From contig SSEF01000009.1 of assembly GCA_008012175.1 (NCBI GenBank), positions 1 to 36,892 of the forward strand: 36,892 nucleotides of DNA, written 5' to 3'. This document shows, in pieces, positions 22,757-33,015 of the stretch (its first letter is position 1; the number at the start of each line of letters is the position of its first letter). The notes under the pieces were generated by a model, which was not told where the DNA came from, did not search any database, and saw nothing but the letters and a program-made list of their open reading frames with translations. A program made the translations under genes and the position numbers. Origin of the DNA: Candidatus Moraniibacteriota bacterium (GTDB taxonomy: Bacteria > Patescibacteriota > Minisyncoccia > Moranbacterales > UBA1568).

Positions 22757-22845
22757 GAAGCACGATAGCCTCCTTGAAGAGACTCGGCAGCCGTGGCAGA
22801 ATAACCGAGTCGATCCCCATACCCTACCAGACAGACGTCTCCTCT

Positions 22846-24357
22846 ATGGATGCCCCCATTACTATCGATTCCGTCATAAAGGCGAGCCGCTTCCCTGTGA
22901 AAAGCGATGCCGAAAGACGCATCCGTGAAGCTTTTACCTTTGCAGAAAAAGCCCATGCCGGACAGCTTCGCCGATCCGGAGAGCCCTATATCAGCCACTC
23001 GCTCCATGTCGCCAAGATCCTGGCTGAAATTGGCATGGATACGACGACACTCGTTGCCGGACTCCTTCACGATGTTCCCGAGGACACTTCCATCCCTCTT
23101 TCCGAGATTGAGACACGTTTTGGAGAAGACGTTGCTTACCTTGTCGATGGCATTACCAAGCTCGGCAAGATCAAGTTGCGTGGCTCGCGCGAAGAGTACT
23201 TCCTCGAAAACCTCCGGAAGATGTTCCTTGCCATGGCGAAAGACATCCGCGTTGTGATCATCAAGCTCGCTGACCGACTGCACAACATGCGCACCCTCGA
23301 GCATGTCCCCTCTGAGAAACAGGAACGTATCGCGCGCGAAACGATGGAGATTTATAGTCCAATTGCCAACCGCCTCGGCATCGGAGAAATAAAGGGTGAA
23401 CTCGAAGACCTCTGCTTCAAGTACCTCGATCCTGAGCGCTACGCAGAGACGAAAAAGATCGAGGAGACCTACCTCCACCATGGAAAAACCTACATGGACA
23501 GTACGGTGAAACTTTTCCGCCAGCTTCTTGAAAAAGAAAAGATCAAAGTCCTCGATATCAGCGGCCGGACGAAGTTCCTCTATAGGCTCTGGAAAAAGCT
23601 CGAGCGGCATGACATGGATATCTCGCGGATTTATGACTTGGTAGCAATTCGCATCATCGTCCCCGAAGTCGCCGACTGCTACGAAGCACTCGGTATCATC
23701 CACCGTGAATACCGACCAATGGTCGGGAGAATAAAAGACTACATCTCCCTTCCGAAACCAAATGGCTACCAATCACTCCACACGACAATCTTTGGACCAA
23801 ATGGTCGCATCCTGGAAGTCCAAATCCGAACTGAAAAGATGCATACCGAGGCCGAGTTCGGGATCGCTGCCCATTGGATCTATACCGAACGTGCCGAACG
23901 TGGATGGAAGAGTTTTTTTAGCCGGAAAAGGGAAGCTCAGCCAAAAGAACCGCGGGGGCTTGAGTGGGTACGCCAGCTTCAAGAATGGCAAAAGGAAATC
24001 GGCCGGGATGACGAAGAGTTTCTCAAAGGGCTCAAGATTGATTTCTTCAAGAACCATATCTTTGCTTTTACGCCGAAGGGTGACATCATCGAACTTCCCG
24101 AAGACGCCACACCGATTGACTTCGCCTATTCTATCCATAGCGAGATAGGTGATGCGGCATCTGGCGCCAAGGCTGATGGGAAAATCATTCCGCTCGATCA
24201 GCCAATTATGAACGGCCAGGTTATTGAGATCCTCAGAGAGAAGAATAAAAAAAAGCCTAGCCGAGATTGGCTGGATTTCGTCAAGACAGCAACTGCAAAA
24301 TCACATATTCGTCGGGCATTGCGGAGTACGGACCTCTTCTCAAAAGAAGGCCGCTGA
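22846..24357 (+). CDS. rel: Short bifunctional (p)ppGpp synthetase/hydrolase (RSH family)
   Basis: Makes and degrades (p)ppGpp in the stringent response. From ATG 22846 it has about 503 residues. The hydrolase HD domain is intact (HSLHVAKIL, LLHDVPEDT, LADRLHNMRTL). The synthetase domain has GRIKDYISLPKPNGYQSLHT, with an RxKD motif as in bifunctional Rel/SpoT enzymes, and LEVQIRTEKMHTEAEFGIAAHW. A TGS domain follows (FAFTPKGDIIELP, DFAYSIHSEIGD). The usual zinc-finger and ACT domains are absent, and the protein ends about 35 residues after TGS. This limits ribosome-based control by the known route. It is divergent from zur and convergent with pilB. Confidence 0.94.
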   Translation: MDAPITIDSVIKASRFPVKSDAERRIREAFTFAEKAHAGQLRRSGEPYISHSLHVAKILAEIGMDTTTLVAGLLHDVPEDTSIPLSEIETRFGEDVAYLVDGITKLGKIKLRGSREEYFLENLRKMFLAMAKDIRVVIIKLADRLHNMRTLEHVPSEKQERIARETMEIYSPIANRLGIGEIKGELEDLCFKYLDPERYAETKKIEETYLHHGKTYMDSTVKLFRQLLEKEKIKVLDISGRTKFLYRLWKKLERHDMDISRIYDLVAIRIIVPEVADCYEALGIIHREYRPMVGRIKDYISLPKPNGYQSLHTTIFGPNGRILEVQIRTEKMHTEAEFGIAAHWIYTERAERGWKSFFSRKREAQPKEPRGLEWVRQLQEWQKEIGRDDEEFLKGLKIDFFKNHIFAFTPKGDIIELPEDATPIDFAYSIHSEIGDAASGAKADGKIIPLDQPIMNGQVIEILREKNKKKPSRDWLDFVKTATAKSHIRRALRSTDLFSKEGR

Positions 24358-24393
24358 CGCAGACTGAAAATCAGCACCCTGATTCCCGTCATC

Positions 24394-26139
24394 TCACTCC
24401 TTGGTTGCGCGCATCACCTCCTCAACCGTCGTCATTCCCTGAACAATCTTGATAAAACCGTCTTCTACCATCGTTTCCATACCGCTCACTCGGGCCTGCT
24501 GCTCAATTTCCTCGCTTGTCGCCGATTGGGTCACGAGTTTCCGGATGTCCGTGTCCATCTCAAGCACCTCATAAACCCCGACGCGCCCACGGTACCCTTC
24601 GGTACATTGATCGCAACCGACGGCTTGATAAAGCTCTATGTCTTCCCACGCTTTCGCCTTTTCGACAAACTTTTTCGCCATTGGGTTCTTTCTTAAAACT
24701 GCAAGTATTTCATCAAGCTTATAAAGCTTCCCGAGCGATTCCACCTCCTTTGCGTCAAGCCTGTAGGATTTTCGACATTCGACGCAAAGTCGCCGGACAA
24801 GTCTCTGCGCAATAATCACATTAACTGTTGAGGCGATGAGAAAAGGTTCGGCGCCCATATCAAGCATGCGCGGCAGTGTCGCTGCGGCCGAATTTGTATG
24901 AAGCGTCGAGAGCACAAGGTGACCCGTCATGGCAGCATGGAGAGCAATCTCAAGGGTCTCTTCATCACGGATTTCACCAACCATGATAATATCCGGATCT
25001 TGACGAAGCAGTGATCGCAGCGCCGCAGCAAAAGTCATACCGATTTTCGGATTGACCTGTGTCTGATTGACTCGGATCATCCGGTACTCGACTGGATCTT
25101 CGACCGTAGAGATATTCACATCAGGAGTATTGAGGATATCCATCGCCGTGTAGAGTGTCGTCGTCTTCCCTGAGCCCGTCGGACCAGTCACGAGAATAAT
25201 GCCGTTCGGCTTTCCAATTTCACGACGGACTTTCTCAAGCGGCTCTCCCATAAGTCCCATCTTCTCTAATGTCAAGCCATGCGAAGATTCATCAAGAAGG
25301 CGCATGACTATTTTCTCACCATCAAAAACTGGAAGGATGCTCACTCGAAAAGATATCTTATAGTCTTCTTTCTCGATTTTGAAGCGCCCATCCTGCGGAA
25401 GCCGATGTTCATCAAGTTTCAAATTTGAGAGTACTTTGATGCGCGCAACGATACCAGCCGCAACATCCTTCGGAAGCGTCATCGCATCATGGAGAACGCC
25501 ATCGATGCGATATCGGACGATGACTTCAGTTTCAAGCGGTTCGATATGGATATCGGACGCCGACTGCAGGATAGCGTGCTTCAGGAGCGTATTAACAATC
25601 CGGATAATCGGGAGACCGGCAGCAATTTTTTCCAAATCACCATCTTTTTCTTCTTCCTGACTCTTATTCACCTCATCAGTCAATATATCTCCGAATTCGG
25701 CCTTCAAGCTCTTTTCATACTGCCGGAGCATGATCTGGATGCTCTCACGCGATGTCAGACAGGGAACGATTTTCAACCCGGTCTTCTTCTTGATGAAATC
25801 GATCGTCTGTATGTCCTCCGGGTTCAGCATCGCAACCTTCAGATTCGTTCCCGTCTTTTGGAAGGCGACGATACCGTACTTCTTAGCAATTGGCTCAGGA
25901 ATGATGGAAAGGATATCAAACGGGATCGCATCCTTTGAAAGATCGACAAACGGGATCCCAAGCACGTAGGCATAGACCTTTTGGAGCTCAGCTTCGGTGA
26001 TGTACTGCTTTTCCAACAAGCAAGCTGCGAGATCCTTGCCCTCTGCCCCGCACTCCTTGATCGCCAGTTCAAGCTTGTCCTTTGGAATGAAGTTCGAATC
26101 GAGCAGGAACTCCTGCAATTGTCCCGGTTTGATCTGCAT
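24394..26139 (-). CDS. pilB: Type IV pilus assembly / type II secretion ATPase
   Basis: Hexameric motor ATPase that extends pili or secretion pseudopili. The 581 residues hold an N-terminal MshEN-type domain (about residues 1-140) and the GspE core: SDIHIEP, Walker A GPTGSGKTT at about residue 319, Asp box TVEDPVEY, Walker B DPDIIMVGEIRDEET and the His box TGHLVLSTLHTNSAA. A four-Cys zinc module (CVEC, CDQC) is typical of PilB/GspE and not of PilT. No other pilus gene lies nearby. TATAAT 28 nt upstream of the ATG probably starts the transcript. Confidence 0.95.
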   Translation of the reverse strand: MQIKPGQLQEFLLDSNFIPKDKLELAIKECGAEGKDLAACLLEKQYITEAELQKVYAYVLGIPFVDLSKDAIPFDILSIIPEPIAKKYGIVAFQKTGTNLKVAMLNPEDIQTIDFIKKKTGLKIVPCLTSRESIQIMLRQYEKSLKAEFGDILTDEVNKSQEEEKDGDLEKIAAGLPIIRIVNTLLKHAILQSASDIHIEPLETEVIVRYRIDGVLHDAMTLPKDVAAGIVARIKVLSNLKLDEHRLPQDGRFKIEKEDYKISFRVSILPVFDGEKIVMRLLDESSHGLTLEKMGLMGEPLEKVRREIGKPNGIILVTGPTGSGKTTTLYTAMDILNTPDVNISTVEDPVEYRMIRVNQTQVNPKIGMTFAAALRSLLRQDPDIIMVGEIRDEETLEIALHAAMTGHLVLSTLHTNSAAATLPRMLDMGAEPFLIASTVNVIIAQRLVRRLCVECRKSYRLDAKEVESLGKLYKLDEILAVLRKNPMAKKFVEKAKAWEDIELYQAVGCDQCTEGYRGRVGVYEVLEMDTDIRKLVTQSATSEEIEQQARVSGMETMVEDGFIKIVQGMTTVEEVMRATKE

Positions 26140-26167
26140 GCGTGTTTCTTTGTTTTTATCCCATTAC

Positions 26168-26173
26168 ATTATA
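26168..26173 (-). promoter_or_regulatory. -10 box of pilB
   Basis: TATAAT on the minus strand (26173-26168), giving a leader of about 21 nt. No good -35 is visible. Confidence 0.45.
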
Positions 26174-26200
26174 CAACACCGCCAGGGAGGGCTCGGTATG

Positions 26201-26224
26201 AAAAAAGAGCCTCAGCTCTTTTTT
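26201..26224. terminator. groEL terminator, bidirectional
   Basis: AAAAAAGAGC-CTCA-GCTCTTTTTT is a perfect stem with a U-tract on either strand, 34 nt after the groEL stop. Confidence 0.9.
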
Positions 26225-26258
26225 CACCACTACCAAATTTCTCCACCCATCCAGAGAA

Positions 26259-27917
<1,659 letters not shown>

Positions 27918-27937
27918 TTATGATTTACACAACCAAA

Positions 27938-27964
27938 TTAGCACTCTCTATTATAGACTGCTAA
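27938..27964. promoter_or_regulatory. CIRCE operator (HrcA site) of groEL
   Basis: TTAGCACTC-N9-GACTGCTAA on the plus strand matches the CIRCE consensus TTAGCACTC-N9-GAGTGCTAA with one mismatch. The nine-base spacer contains the groEL -10 box, so binding would occlude the promoter. Confidence 0.93.
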
Positions 27965-27977
27965 AAAAAGCCGTCAA
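27950..27977 (-). promoter_or_regulatory. groEL promoter
   Basis: Minus strand TTGACG (27977-27972), 16-bp spacer and TATAAT (27955-27950). The leader is about 34 nt. Confidence 0.85.
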
Positions 27978-27989
27978 GATCAGGCTACC

Positions 27990-29408
27990 CTAAGCTTTCC
28001 CGATATATCGCTCGACGCCAATGAAATACAAGACTCGACGGTGATCGTCTAGGATGGGCGCAACCCGGATGAGTGCCCGATAGCGGGCGCCCGACTTTCC
28101 CTTATTTACGATTTCACCCTCAAATACTTGCTTATGCAGTCGAATCGTGTCCCAGAACTGGCGATAGAACTCTCCTGGCATCTGGCGCCCCCAAAGCCCC
28201 GGAGTCTCTCCGATTATCTCCTTCCGACTGTATCCGGTCAGCTGTTCTGCAGCCACATTCGCATAGAGGATTTTACCTTCCGGATCGGTGATGATCATAT
28301 GGTCAAAGCTCTGATCAAGCGCTATTTGGAATTTTTCCAATTCATTCCGGCTTCCAATGGCTAAATCATTCGATTCCTGAATTTTCTTGATCGCCTCCAT
28401 CATGACCGTAGCGAGGTAAGAGAAATCATCAATATCCCCTTCAGGCAGGCCGCCCGACTGAAGCACGCTTACCTGGCGGGCGATCCGGCGCATATGCTCG
28501 ATCCGCTGAAGCAGGAAATAATCGATCAGCACAATCAGAACACCAACATAGCTCACCATGGCGACAAAAAGATAGGCAAATCCCTTAAGAAGGAAGTGGT
28601 GCCCTCGGATAAGGATATTCGAGGGATACTCTATCCGAAGTGACACCGATGGATTTCCAAATACGTTCTCTAGGAGACGCCAGCCGATTGTTTGACCAGA
28701 AACATATTCGATCATAGTCCGAGAGTCAGACTGGGACGCTACTGCCAAACTCTCGCTATCTGACGATCCTGCAAACCCATAAGGTGCGATCCGAACGCTG
28801 ATCCCTGCAAGTGTGCTCAGCATATCAGCATACTGCTGGTCGACATATCGAGCGAAAACAAGCGTCCCACGTCGAGGGCCCTTTCCATCACTCATGAGGA
28901 TTGGTTGACTCGAGACGAGAAACATTGAATCCGGCAGAGTTAAAATACCATGCCTCACGGAAATTGAATCATCGAAACGGAGCAGTTCGCTCTCACCTTG
29001 GAAATGCTTCATGAATTGTACGGGGGGCGAATCAGTCTCCGGTGCACCACCATAGACCTGCTTCGCAAAGACGACATCACCAGCATTATCTACGAACGCC
29101 ATGATATGGACACCGATCAGCGCGAGTGATTCGTCATTCAGGTTTGAATCGATATACGCCTCATTCCGATCTGACATAAAGACATACGTATCGTCCCAGT
29201 GCGCCCAATCCGCCTGCGTCCGACTCATATTCTCAATTTCCCTGCCGAGGATTCGCTCTACCAGAGCGAGCTGCTCCTCAGCGCTCTCATATTGGAATAT
29301 CTTCAGACTGCTGTCCGTCGTCTGCCAAATGACTCCGCACACGCACAGGAGAAAAATTCCTGTTGCAAACAATATAATAAGGTATGTCTTTTTTCTGAGC
29401 GACAGCAT
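27990..29408 (-). CDS. CHASE4-like and PAS membrane sensor without output domain
   Basis: 472 residues. An N-terminal membrane helix (YLIILFATGIFLLCVCGVIW) is followed by an extracytoplasmic region with ADWAHWDDTYVFM, the hallmark of CHASE4 sensors. A second hydrophobic block (YLFVAMVSYVGVLIVLIDYFLL), a helical linker and a C-terminal PAS domain follow (MIITDPEGKILYANVAAEQLTGYSR; then LWGRQMPGEFYRQFW; FEGEIVNKGKSGARY). The protein stops right after the PAS domain: there is no kinase, GGDEF or methyl-accepting domain. It may signal by protein contact. Its PAS motif closely resembles that of the PAS-sigma protein at 11986-13041. The CBS gene lies 37 nt upstream, probably in the same transcript. 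Confidence 0.87.
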   Translation of the reverse strand: MLSLRKKTYLIILFATGIFLLCVCGVIWQTTDSSLKIFQYESAEEQLALVERILGREIENMSRTQADWAHWDDTYVFMSDRNEAYIDSNLNDESLALIGVHIMAFVDNAGDVVFAKQVYGGAPETDSPPVQFMKHFQGESELLRFDDSISVRHGILTLPDSMFLVSSQPILMSDGKGPRRGTLVFARYVDQQYADMLSTLAGISVRIAPYGFAGSSDSESLAVASQSDSRTMIEYVSGQTIGWRLLENVFGNPSVSLRIEYPSNILIRGHHFLLKGFAYLFVAMVSYVGVLIVLIDYFLLQRIEHMRRIARQVSVLQSGGLPEGDIDDFSYLATVMMEAIKKIQESNDLAIGSRNELEKFQIALDQSFDHMIITDPEGKILYANVAAEQLTGYSRKEIIGETPGLWGRQMPGEFYRQFWDTIRLHKQVFEGEIVNKGKSGARYRALIRVAPILDDHRRVLYFIGVERYIGKA

Positions 29409-29445
29409 GATTTTTTTTTATTTCTTTACCCTCTTTTTCAGAACC

Positions 29446-29892
29446 TTATTGGTCCACCGGGGAAAGGAGCGCCCGGAGAATGTCGTGAGCCGTCACGATG
29501 CCAATCAGGGTATTGGAATCGTTCACAACTGGAAGCGTGTTGAAGTTCTTCTCCACAAGAAGGCGGCCAGCCGCCTCAACAGTGAGCGTTGGGCCAATCG
29601 AAATACAGGGACTCGCCATGATGTCTCTCACTTTCACATCTGAGAGATTCGCGTTCCCTGGGGCCGATTTCTTCTTCATCAAGCGGCCAACGAGATATGA
29701 TGCCATAGTGGCCGGACCCGAGTGCTGATAGAAAAAATCTCCTTCAGCGACAATCCCCTGGAGCTCGAACAGCTCATTGACGATCGGAACGGCATGAATC
29801 TGATGCTGGACGATGATATCAGCAACTGCCTGAGCCGAACTATCCATCTTCACTGAGATGATATCCGTCGTCATGATCTCTTTCACGAGCAT
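29446..29892 (-). CDS. Two-CBS-domain protein
   Basis: 148 residues made of two CBS motifs, which usually bind adenine nucleotides such as AMP, ATP or SAM. The first is KEIMTTDIISVKMDSSAQAV to VPIVNELFELQGIVAEGDF; the second is VRDIMASPCISIGPTLTVEAA to LPVVNDSNTLIGIVTAHDIL. The insert between them (HSGPATMASYLVGRLMKK) is common in stand-alone CBS proteins. No enzymatic domain is fused, so it is probably a regulatory partner, perhaps of the downstream sensor with which it shares orientation and a 37-nt gap. Its promoter would overlap the end of the permease gene. Confidence 0.9.
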   Translation of the reverse strand: MLVKEIMTTDIISVKMDSSAQAVADIIVQHQIHAVPIVNELFELQGIVAEGDFFYQHSGPATMASYLVGRLMKKKSAPGNANLSDVKVRDIMASPCISIGPTLTVEAAGRLLVEKNFNTLPVVNDSNTLIGIVTAHDILRALLSPVDQ

Positions 29893-29936
29893 ACACGTGC
29901 AATTAACGATATAACGTATTGTATAACATCACTTCC

Positions 29937-32060
29937 TTATTCGTAACGGAGAGCATTCAGTGCAGAGATGCTCGTGGCTCGACGAGCAGGATAGATACCC
30001 GTCACGATGCCAACGATGAGCGAAAAGATAAGGATGGCGATAACGAACGAGGGGGGGATGTATGAGACATCGATCGCGCCAGCCCCTTTAAAGATAGCCA
30101 AGAGCGAGAGTCCTGCACCAAGCGCTTTCCCACCTATGAATCCAACCAAGAGCCCCAGGATACCACCGAAGAACGCCATAACCATCGACTCCGTCAGGAA
30201 GAGTTCTTGAACCTCGACTGACTTCATCCCGATCGCCTTCATCAAGCCAACCTCTCGAGTACGCTCCAGGAGCGATACGGTAAGCGTATTGAACATGCCA
30301 AGTGCCGCGACTCCGAGAGCGACCATGCCGAGCAGTCCAAGAATAATTCGGGCGCTCGCAAAAAAGGAATTTATCTGCGTGACTGTATCAGCAACTGAAT
30401 TTGTCACATATCCCATGCCTTCGACTTGCTTACGAACATCAGCCAACATATCCTGACTCCGCGCTGTCACTTTGGCCTGGGAATAGTATTCGATCCCAAG
30501 ACCACGCAAATCAATAAAGGGCACGTAAAAAATTGGTGTCTTATCCTCAGGGACCACACCGACAATCGTATAGTCCTCAGGAACCGATTCAACTTTCTTC
30601 TGGGAGTCAGACAGGAGGCTGCCGGTCACTACAAAACTTGTGTTGAACGTCTTTCCGATCGCTTCCTCCTCGGGGATAGAGAGGACTCTCAGCATCGCCC
30701 GGCTAACAACGGCTTCACGCAGGGCACTCGTTGCTAGCGCCACACGCTCTAGATTGTCAGCAGCCGCCGCCTCACCCTCGCCATCAACTTCGACCCATCC
30801 ATCACCAGATTCCTTGATATTGAATGTAGGATTCTGAGCTTCCGCCTGGAGAAGAGCCGTCTTCTCTTCCGTGGTTAGGGTGCGAAGCGTAAGCCAATCG
30901 TCTGTAACCGCAAAGTAGGATTGCCGAGTAATAGGGACGTCACTTCCGTCACGCATAAGGAGATATCCTCCGCCCACGCAGTCAGCCTCAGCGACCGAGC
31001 AGGTTGTCTCTTCGAAGACCGGAAGTTCTGCTCGGATCCACTTTCCGACCGGCTGATTATTTACGTCTGTTCCAGCGCGACCGAAGCTCTCCTCATCCGA
31101 ATACGCACCTCCCCACACGATATCCCCCATCCCCTCCACGTCTTCAATCTTTCCATACCCTATAAACCCCGCATCCGTATCAGGACTTTCGCGCAACCGG
31201 ACCCATCTGAGACCCGTCGTTGAAAAGGCGATCTGATCGACCACTTCCCCTCGGCGTTTCGGTTTTTCACGTAGTACCGTTTCTTCCTCGATACCCGTTG
31301 GTAGCACAGTTTCATGGCTTTCAAAAAAAGATCCTTGAACCGGTCGCAGTGCCGACTGAGAGAGGTATTTCGTCGTCACGCCATAGACAGCCATGTCCGA
31401 AACAGAATTCTGATAGTTCACCCGGCCGACAACTGAAATAAGCGGGTCAACTGATGCGATATTCGGAATCTGGGTAAAATCAGCAATCGTCCTGTCCTGA
31501 ATCTTGATCTTGCCGCCCGGCTGGAGAGAAACATCCGCCTGTTGCATTTCTTCAAGCTTTGCTACCTGAGAAATAACGAGACGCTGCAGGCCATAGCCGA
31601 TAGAGACAAGGAAGACGATTGAGCCAATACCTATCGCCATGCCGCCGATCGTAACCGCTGTTCGCGTTTTCTTCCCTTTCATGTTGCGGATTGCGATCTC
31701 AATCAGACTGATCTTATCAATACTTTCCCCGCTCGCTGTGTGAAATATCCGGAACAAACGCTCGGCATAACGTGAAAAGAGGATTTCCGAAGGCATACCC
31801 GCATTGCTACCATCGCCACTCTGGCTCCGCCGCTCCCGCCACAACACACGCCAATACCAGATATGAAACGATATTTTGGCAAGGATGTACGTGAGAATAA
31901 GCAAGATGAAGACGAATATCCGTACCAGGCTGTGTCGGAAAAACTGACCGGTGGATCGGGCCCAGCCGAGCAATCCCCAGTGCTTCGGTATCCGAGCAGG
32001 CGATGCTGGCCGAATAGTCGTCGGCGCATCAGAAACTGGTTTCTTTCTCCAGATCCACAT
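29937..32060 (-). CDS. MacB/FtsX-type ABC transporter permease
   Basis: 707 residues. A cytosolic head and one hydrophobic helix (LVRIFVFILLILTYILAKISF) precede the standard layout: a helix (TRTAVTIGGMAIGIGSIVFLVSIGYGLQ), a large extracytoplasmic MacB-PCD-like region of about 380 residues, and the FtsX domain with three helices and the motif LLERTREVGLMKAIGMKSVEV. Members act as mechanotransmission systems for lipoproteins, peptides or antibiotics rather than as channels. The extra N-terminal segment of about 110 residues is longer than usual. It starts 3 nt after the stop of its ATPase and follows the giant surface-protein gene. Confidence 0.92.
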   Translation of the reverse strand: MWIWRKKPVSDAPTTIRPASPARIPKHWGLLGWARSTGQFFRHSLVRIFVFILLILTYILAKISFHIWYWRVLWRERRSQSGDGSNAGMPSEILFSRYAERLFRIFHTASGESIDKISLIEIAIRNMKGKKTRTAVTIGGMAIGIGSIVFLVSIGYGLQRLVISQVAKLEEMQQADVSLQPGGKIKIQDRTIADFTQIPNIASVDPLISVVGRVNYQNSVSDMAVYGVTTKYLSQSALRPVQGSFFESHETVLPTGIEEETVLREKPKRRGEVVDQIAFSTTGLRWVRLRESPDTDAGFIGYGKIEDVEGMGDIVWGGAYSDEESFGRAGTDVNNQPVGKWIRAELPVFEETTCSVAEADCVGGGYLLMRDGSDVPITRQSYFAVTDDWLTLRTLTTEEKTALLQAEAQNPTFNIKESGDGWVEVDGEGEAAAADNLERVALATSALREAVVSRAMLRVLSIPEEEAIGKTFNTSFVVTGSLLSDSQKKVESVPEDYTIVGVVPEDKTPIFYVPFIDLRGLGIEYYSQAKVTARSQDMLADVRKQVEGMGYVTNSVADTVTQINSFFASARIILGLLGMVALGVAALGMFNTLTVSLLERTREVGLMKAIGMKSVEVQELFLTESMVMAFFGGILGLLVGFIGGKALGAGLSLLAIFKGAGAIDVSYIPPSFVIAILIFSLIVGIVTGIYPARRATSISALNALRYE

Positions 32061-32063
32061 ACG

Positions 32064-32987
32064 CTATTGCTTATGCTCTAGGACACTGAAATCCGCCTTC
32101 TTATACGTAAGCTTTGATTCAAGCGCCTCCTTATCCTGGTCGCGATAGACGCCCTCGATCCGTCCATCCTTCATATTCAAGGCGGTTTTTGAATAGCGGA
32201 TATACTCGAGGTCGTGCGTCACCATGATAATCGTCTTGCCCATATGATTGAGATCATTCAACAGATACATCAGGTTCTGGCCCGCCTCATAATCAAGATT
32301 ACCGGTCGGCTCATCAGCTACGAGCACTTCGGGATCGGTGATGATCGCGCGGGCGACCGCGACGCGCTGCTGCTGTCCGCCTGAAAGCTCCATCGGATGA
32401 TAGTGTGCCCAATTCTCCATCTTCATGACCTTGAGAGTATCATACGCCTTCTCAAGGCTCTTCGTCTTGTCCTCACCAAGAAGCATCATTGGGAAGGCGA
32501 CATTTTCGAGCACCGTGAGCGACTTCACCCAGTTCGACTGTTGGTACACCATGCCGATATGGTGCTTGCGGAACTGGGCGCGATCATCTTCCGACCGGCC
32601 CGCATACATGTCCTCATTTAGAAAGGTTATCGTCCCCTTGGTCGGTGGCTCGAGGCCGAGCAAGATATGCAGTAGTGTCGACTTTCCACAGCCCGAAGCG
32701 CCGAAAAGCACCATGAAGTCCCCTCGCTCGACAGAAAACGTCACCCCTTTCAGCACAAGCACCATCTGCGTACCAATATCAAACGCTTTGAAGACCTCGT
32801 CTGCCCGAATGATTTCATCTCCGGAAGTCGATACTGGCGAGGTAGGTGCTGCGGACATCACCGGAGCAGAGGGCGATTCAACCACAACCGGCTCAGCTGG
32901 AGCATCCGCAGCCGCCTTCGTCGTGCGCGCTCGCCTGACGGCAGGTTGCCTTGGAACAGTCTCAGATTTTGTTTTTCTTGTTGACAT
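32064..32987 (-). CDS. MacB/LolD-type ABC transporter ATPase
   Basis: ATPase partner of the FtsX-type permease, about 307 residues from ATG 32987. The track's GTG start at 33005 is possible; GGTGGAG lies about 13 nt before the ATG. After a low-complexity, Ala/Pro/Ser-rich head of about 75 residues (unusual for this family) come Walker [10 protein letters not shown], the Q-loop (GMVYQQSNW), signature [15 protein letters not shown], Walker [13 protein letters not shown] and the H-loop VTHDLEY. The head may be a flexible tether. It lies just downstream of the giant FN3 protein gene, with which it is probably co-transcribed. Confidence 0.93.
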   Translation of the reverse strand: MSTRKTKSETVPRQPAVRRARTTKAAADAPAEPVVVESPSAPVMSAAPTSPVSTSGDEIIRADEVFKAFDIGTQMVLVLKGVTFSVERGDFMVLFGASGCGKSTLLHILLGLEPPTKGTITFLNEDMYAGRSEDDRAQFRKHHIGMVYQQSNWVKSLTVLENVAFPMMLLGEDKTKSLEKAYDTLKVMKMENWAHYHPMELSGGQQQRVAVARAIITDPEVLVADEPTGNLDYEAGQNLMYLLNDLNHMGKTIIMVTHDLEYIRYSKTALNMKDGRIEGVYRDQDKEALESKLTYKKADFSVLEHKQ

Positions 32988-33015
32988 GAAGTTTCTATTC
33001 TCCACCCTTTACTGA

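Noticed and set aside
22753-23772. Minus-strand ORF of 339 aa
   Set aside because: Antisense shadow of rel; the plus-strand product has intact HD and synthetase motifs.
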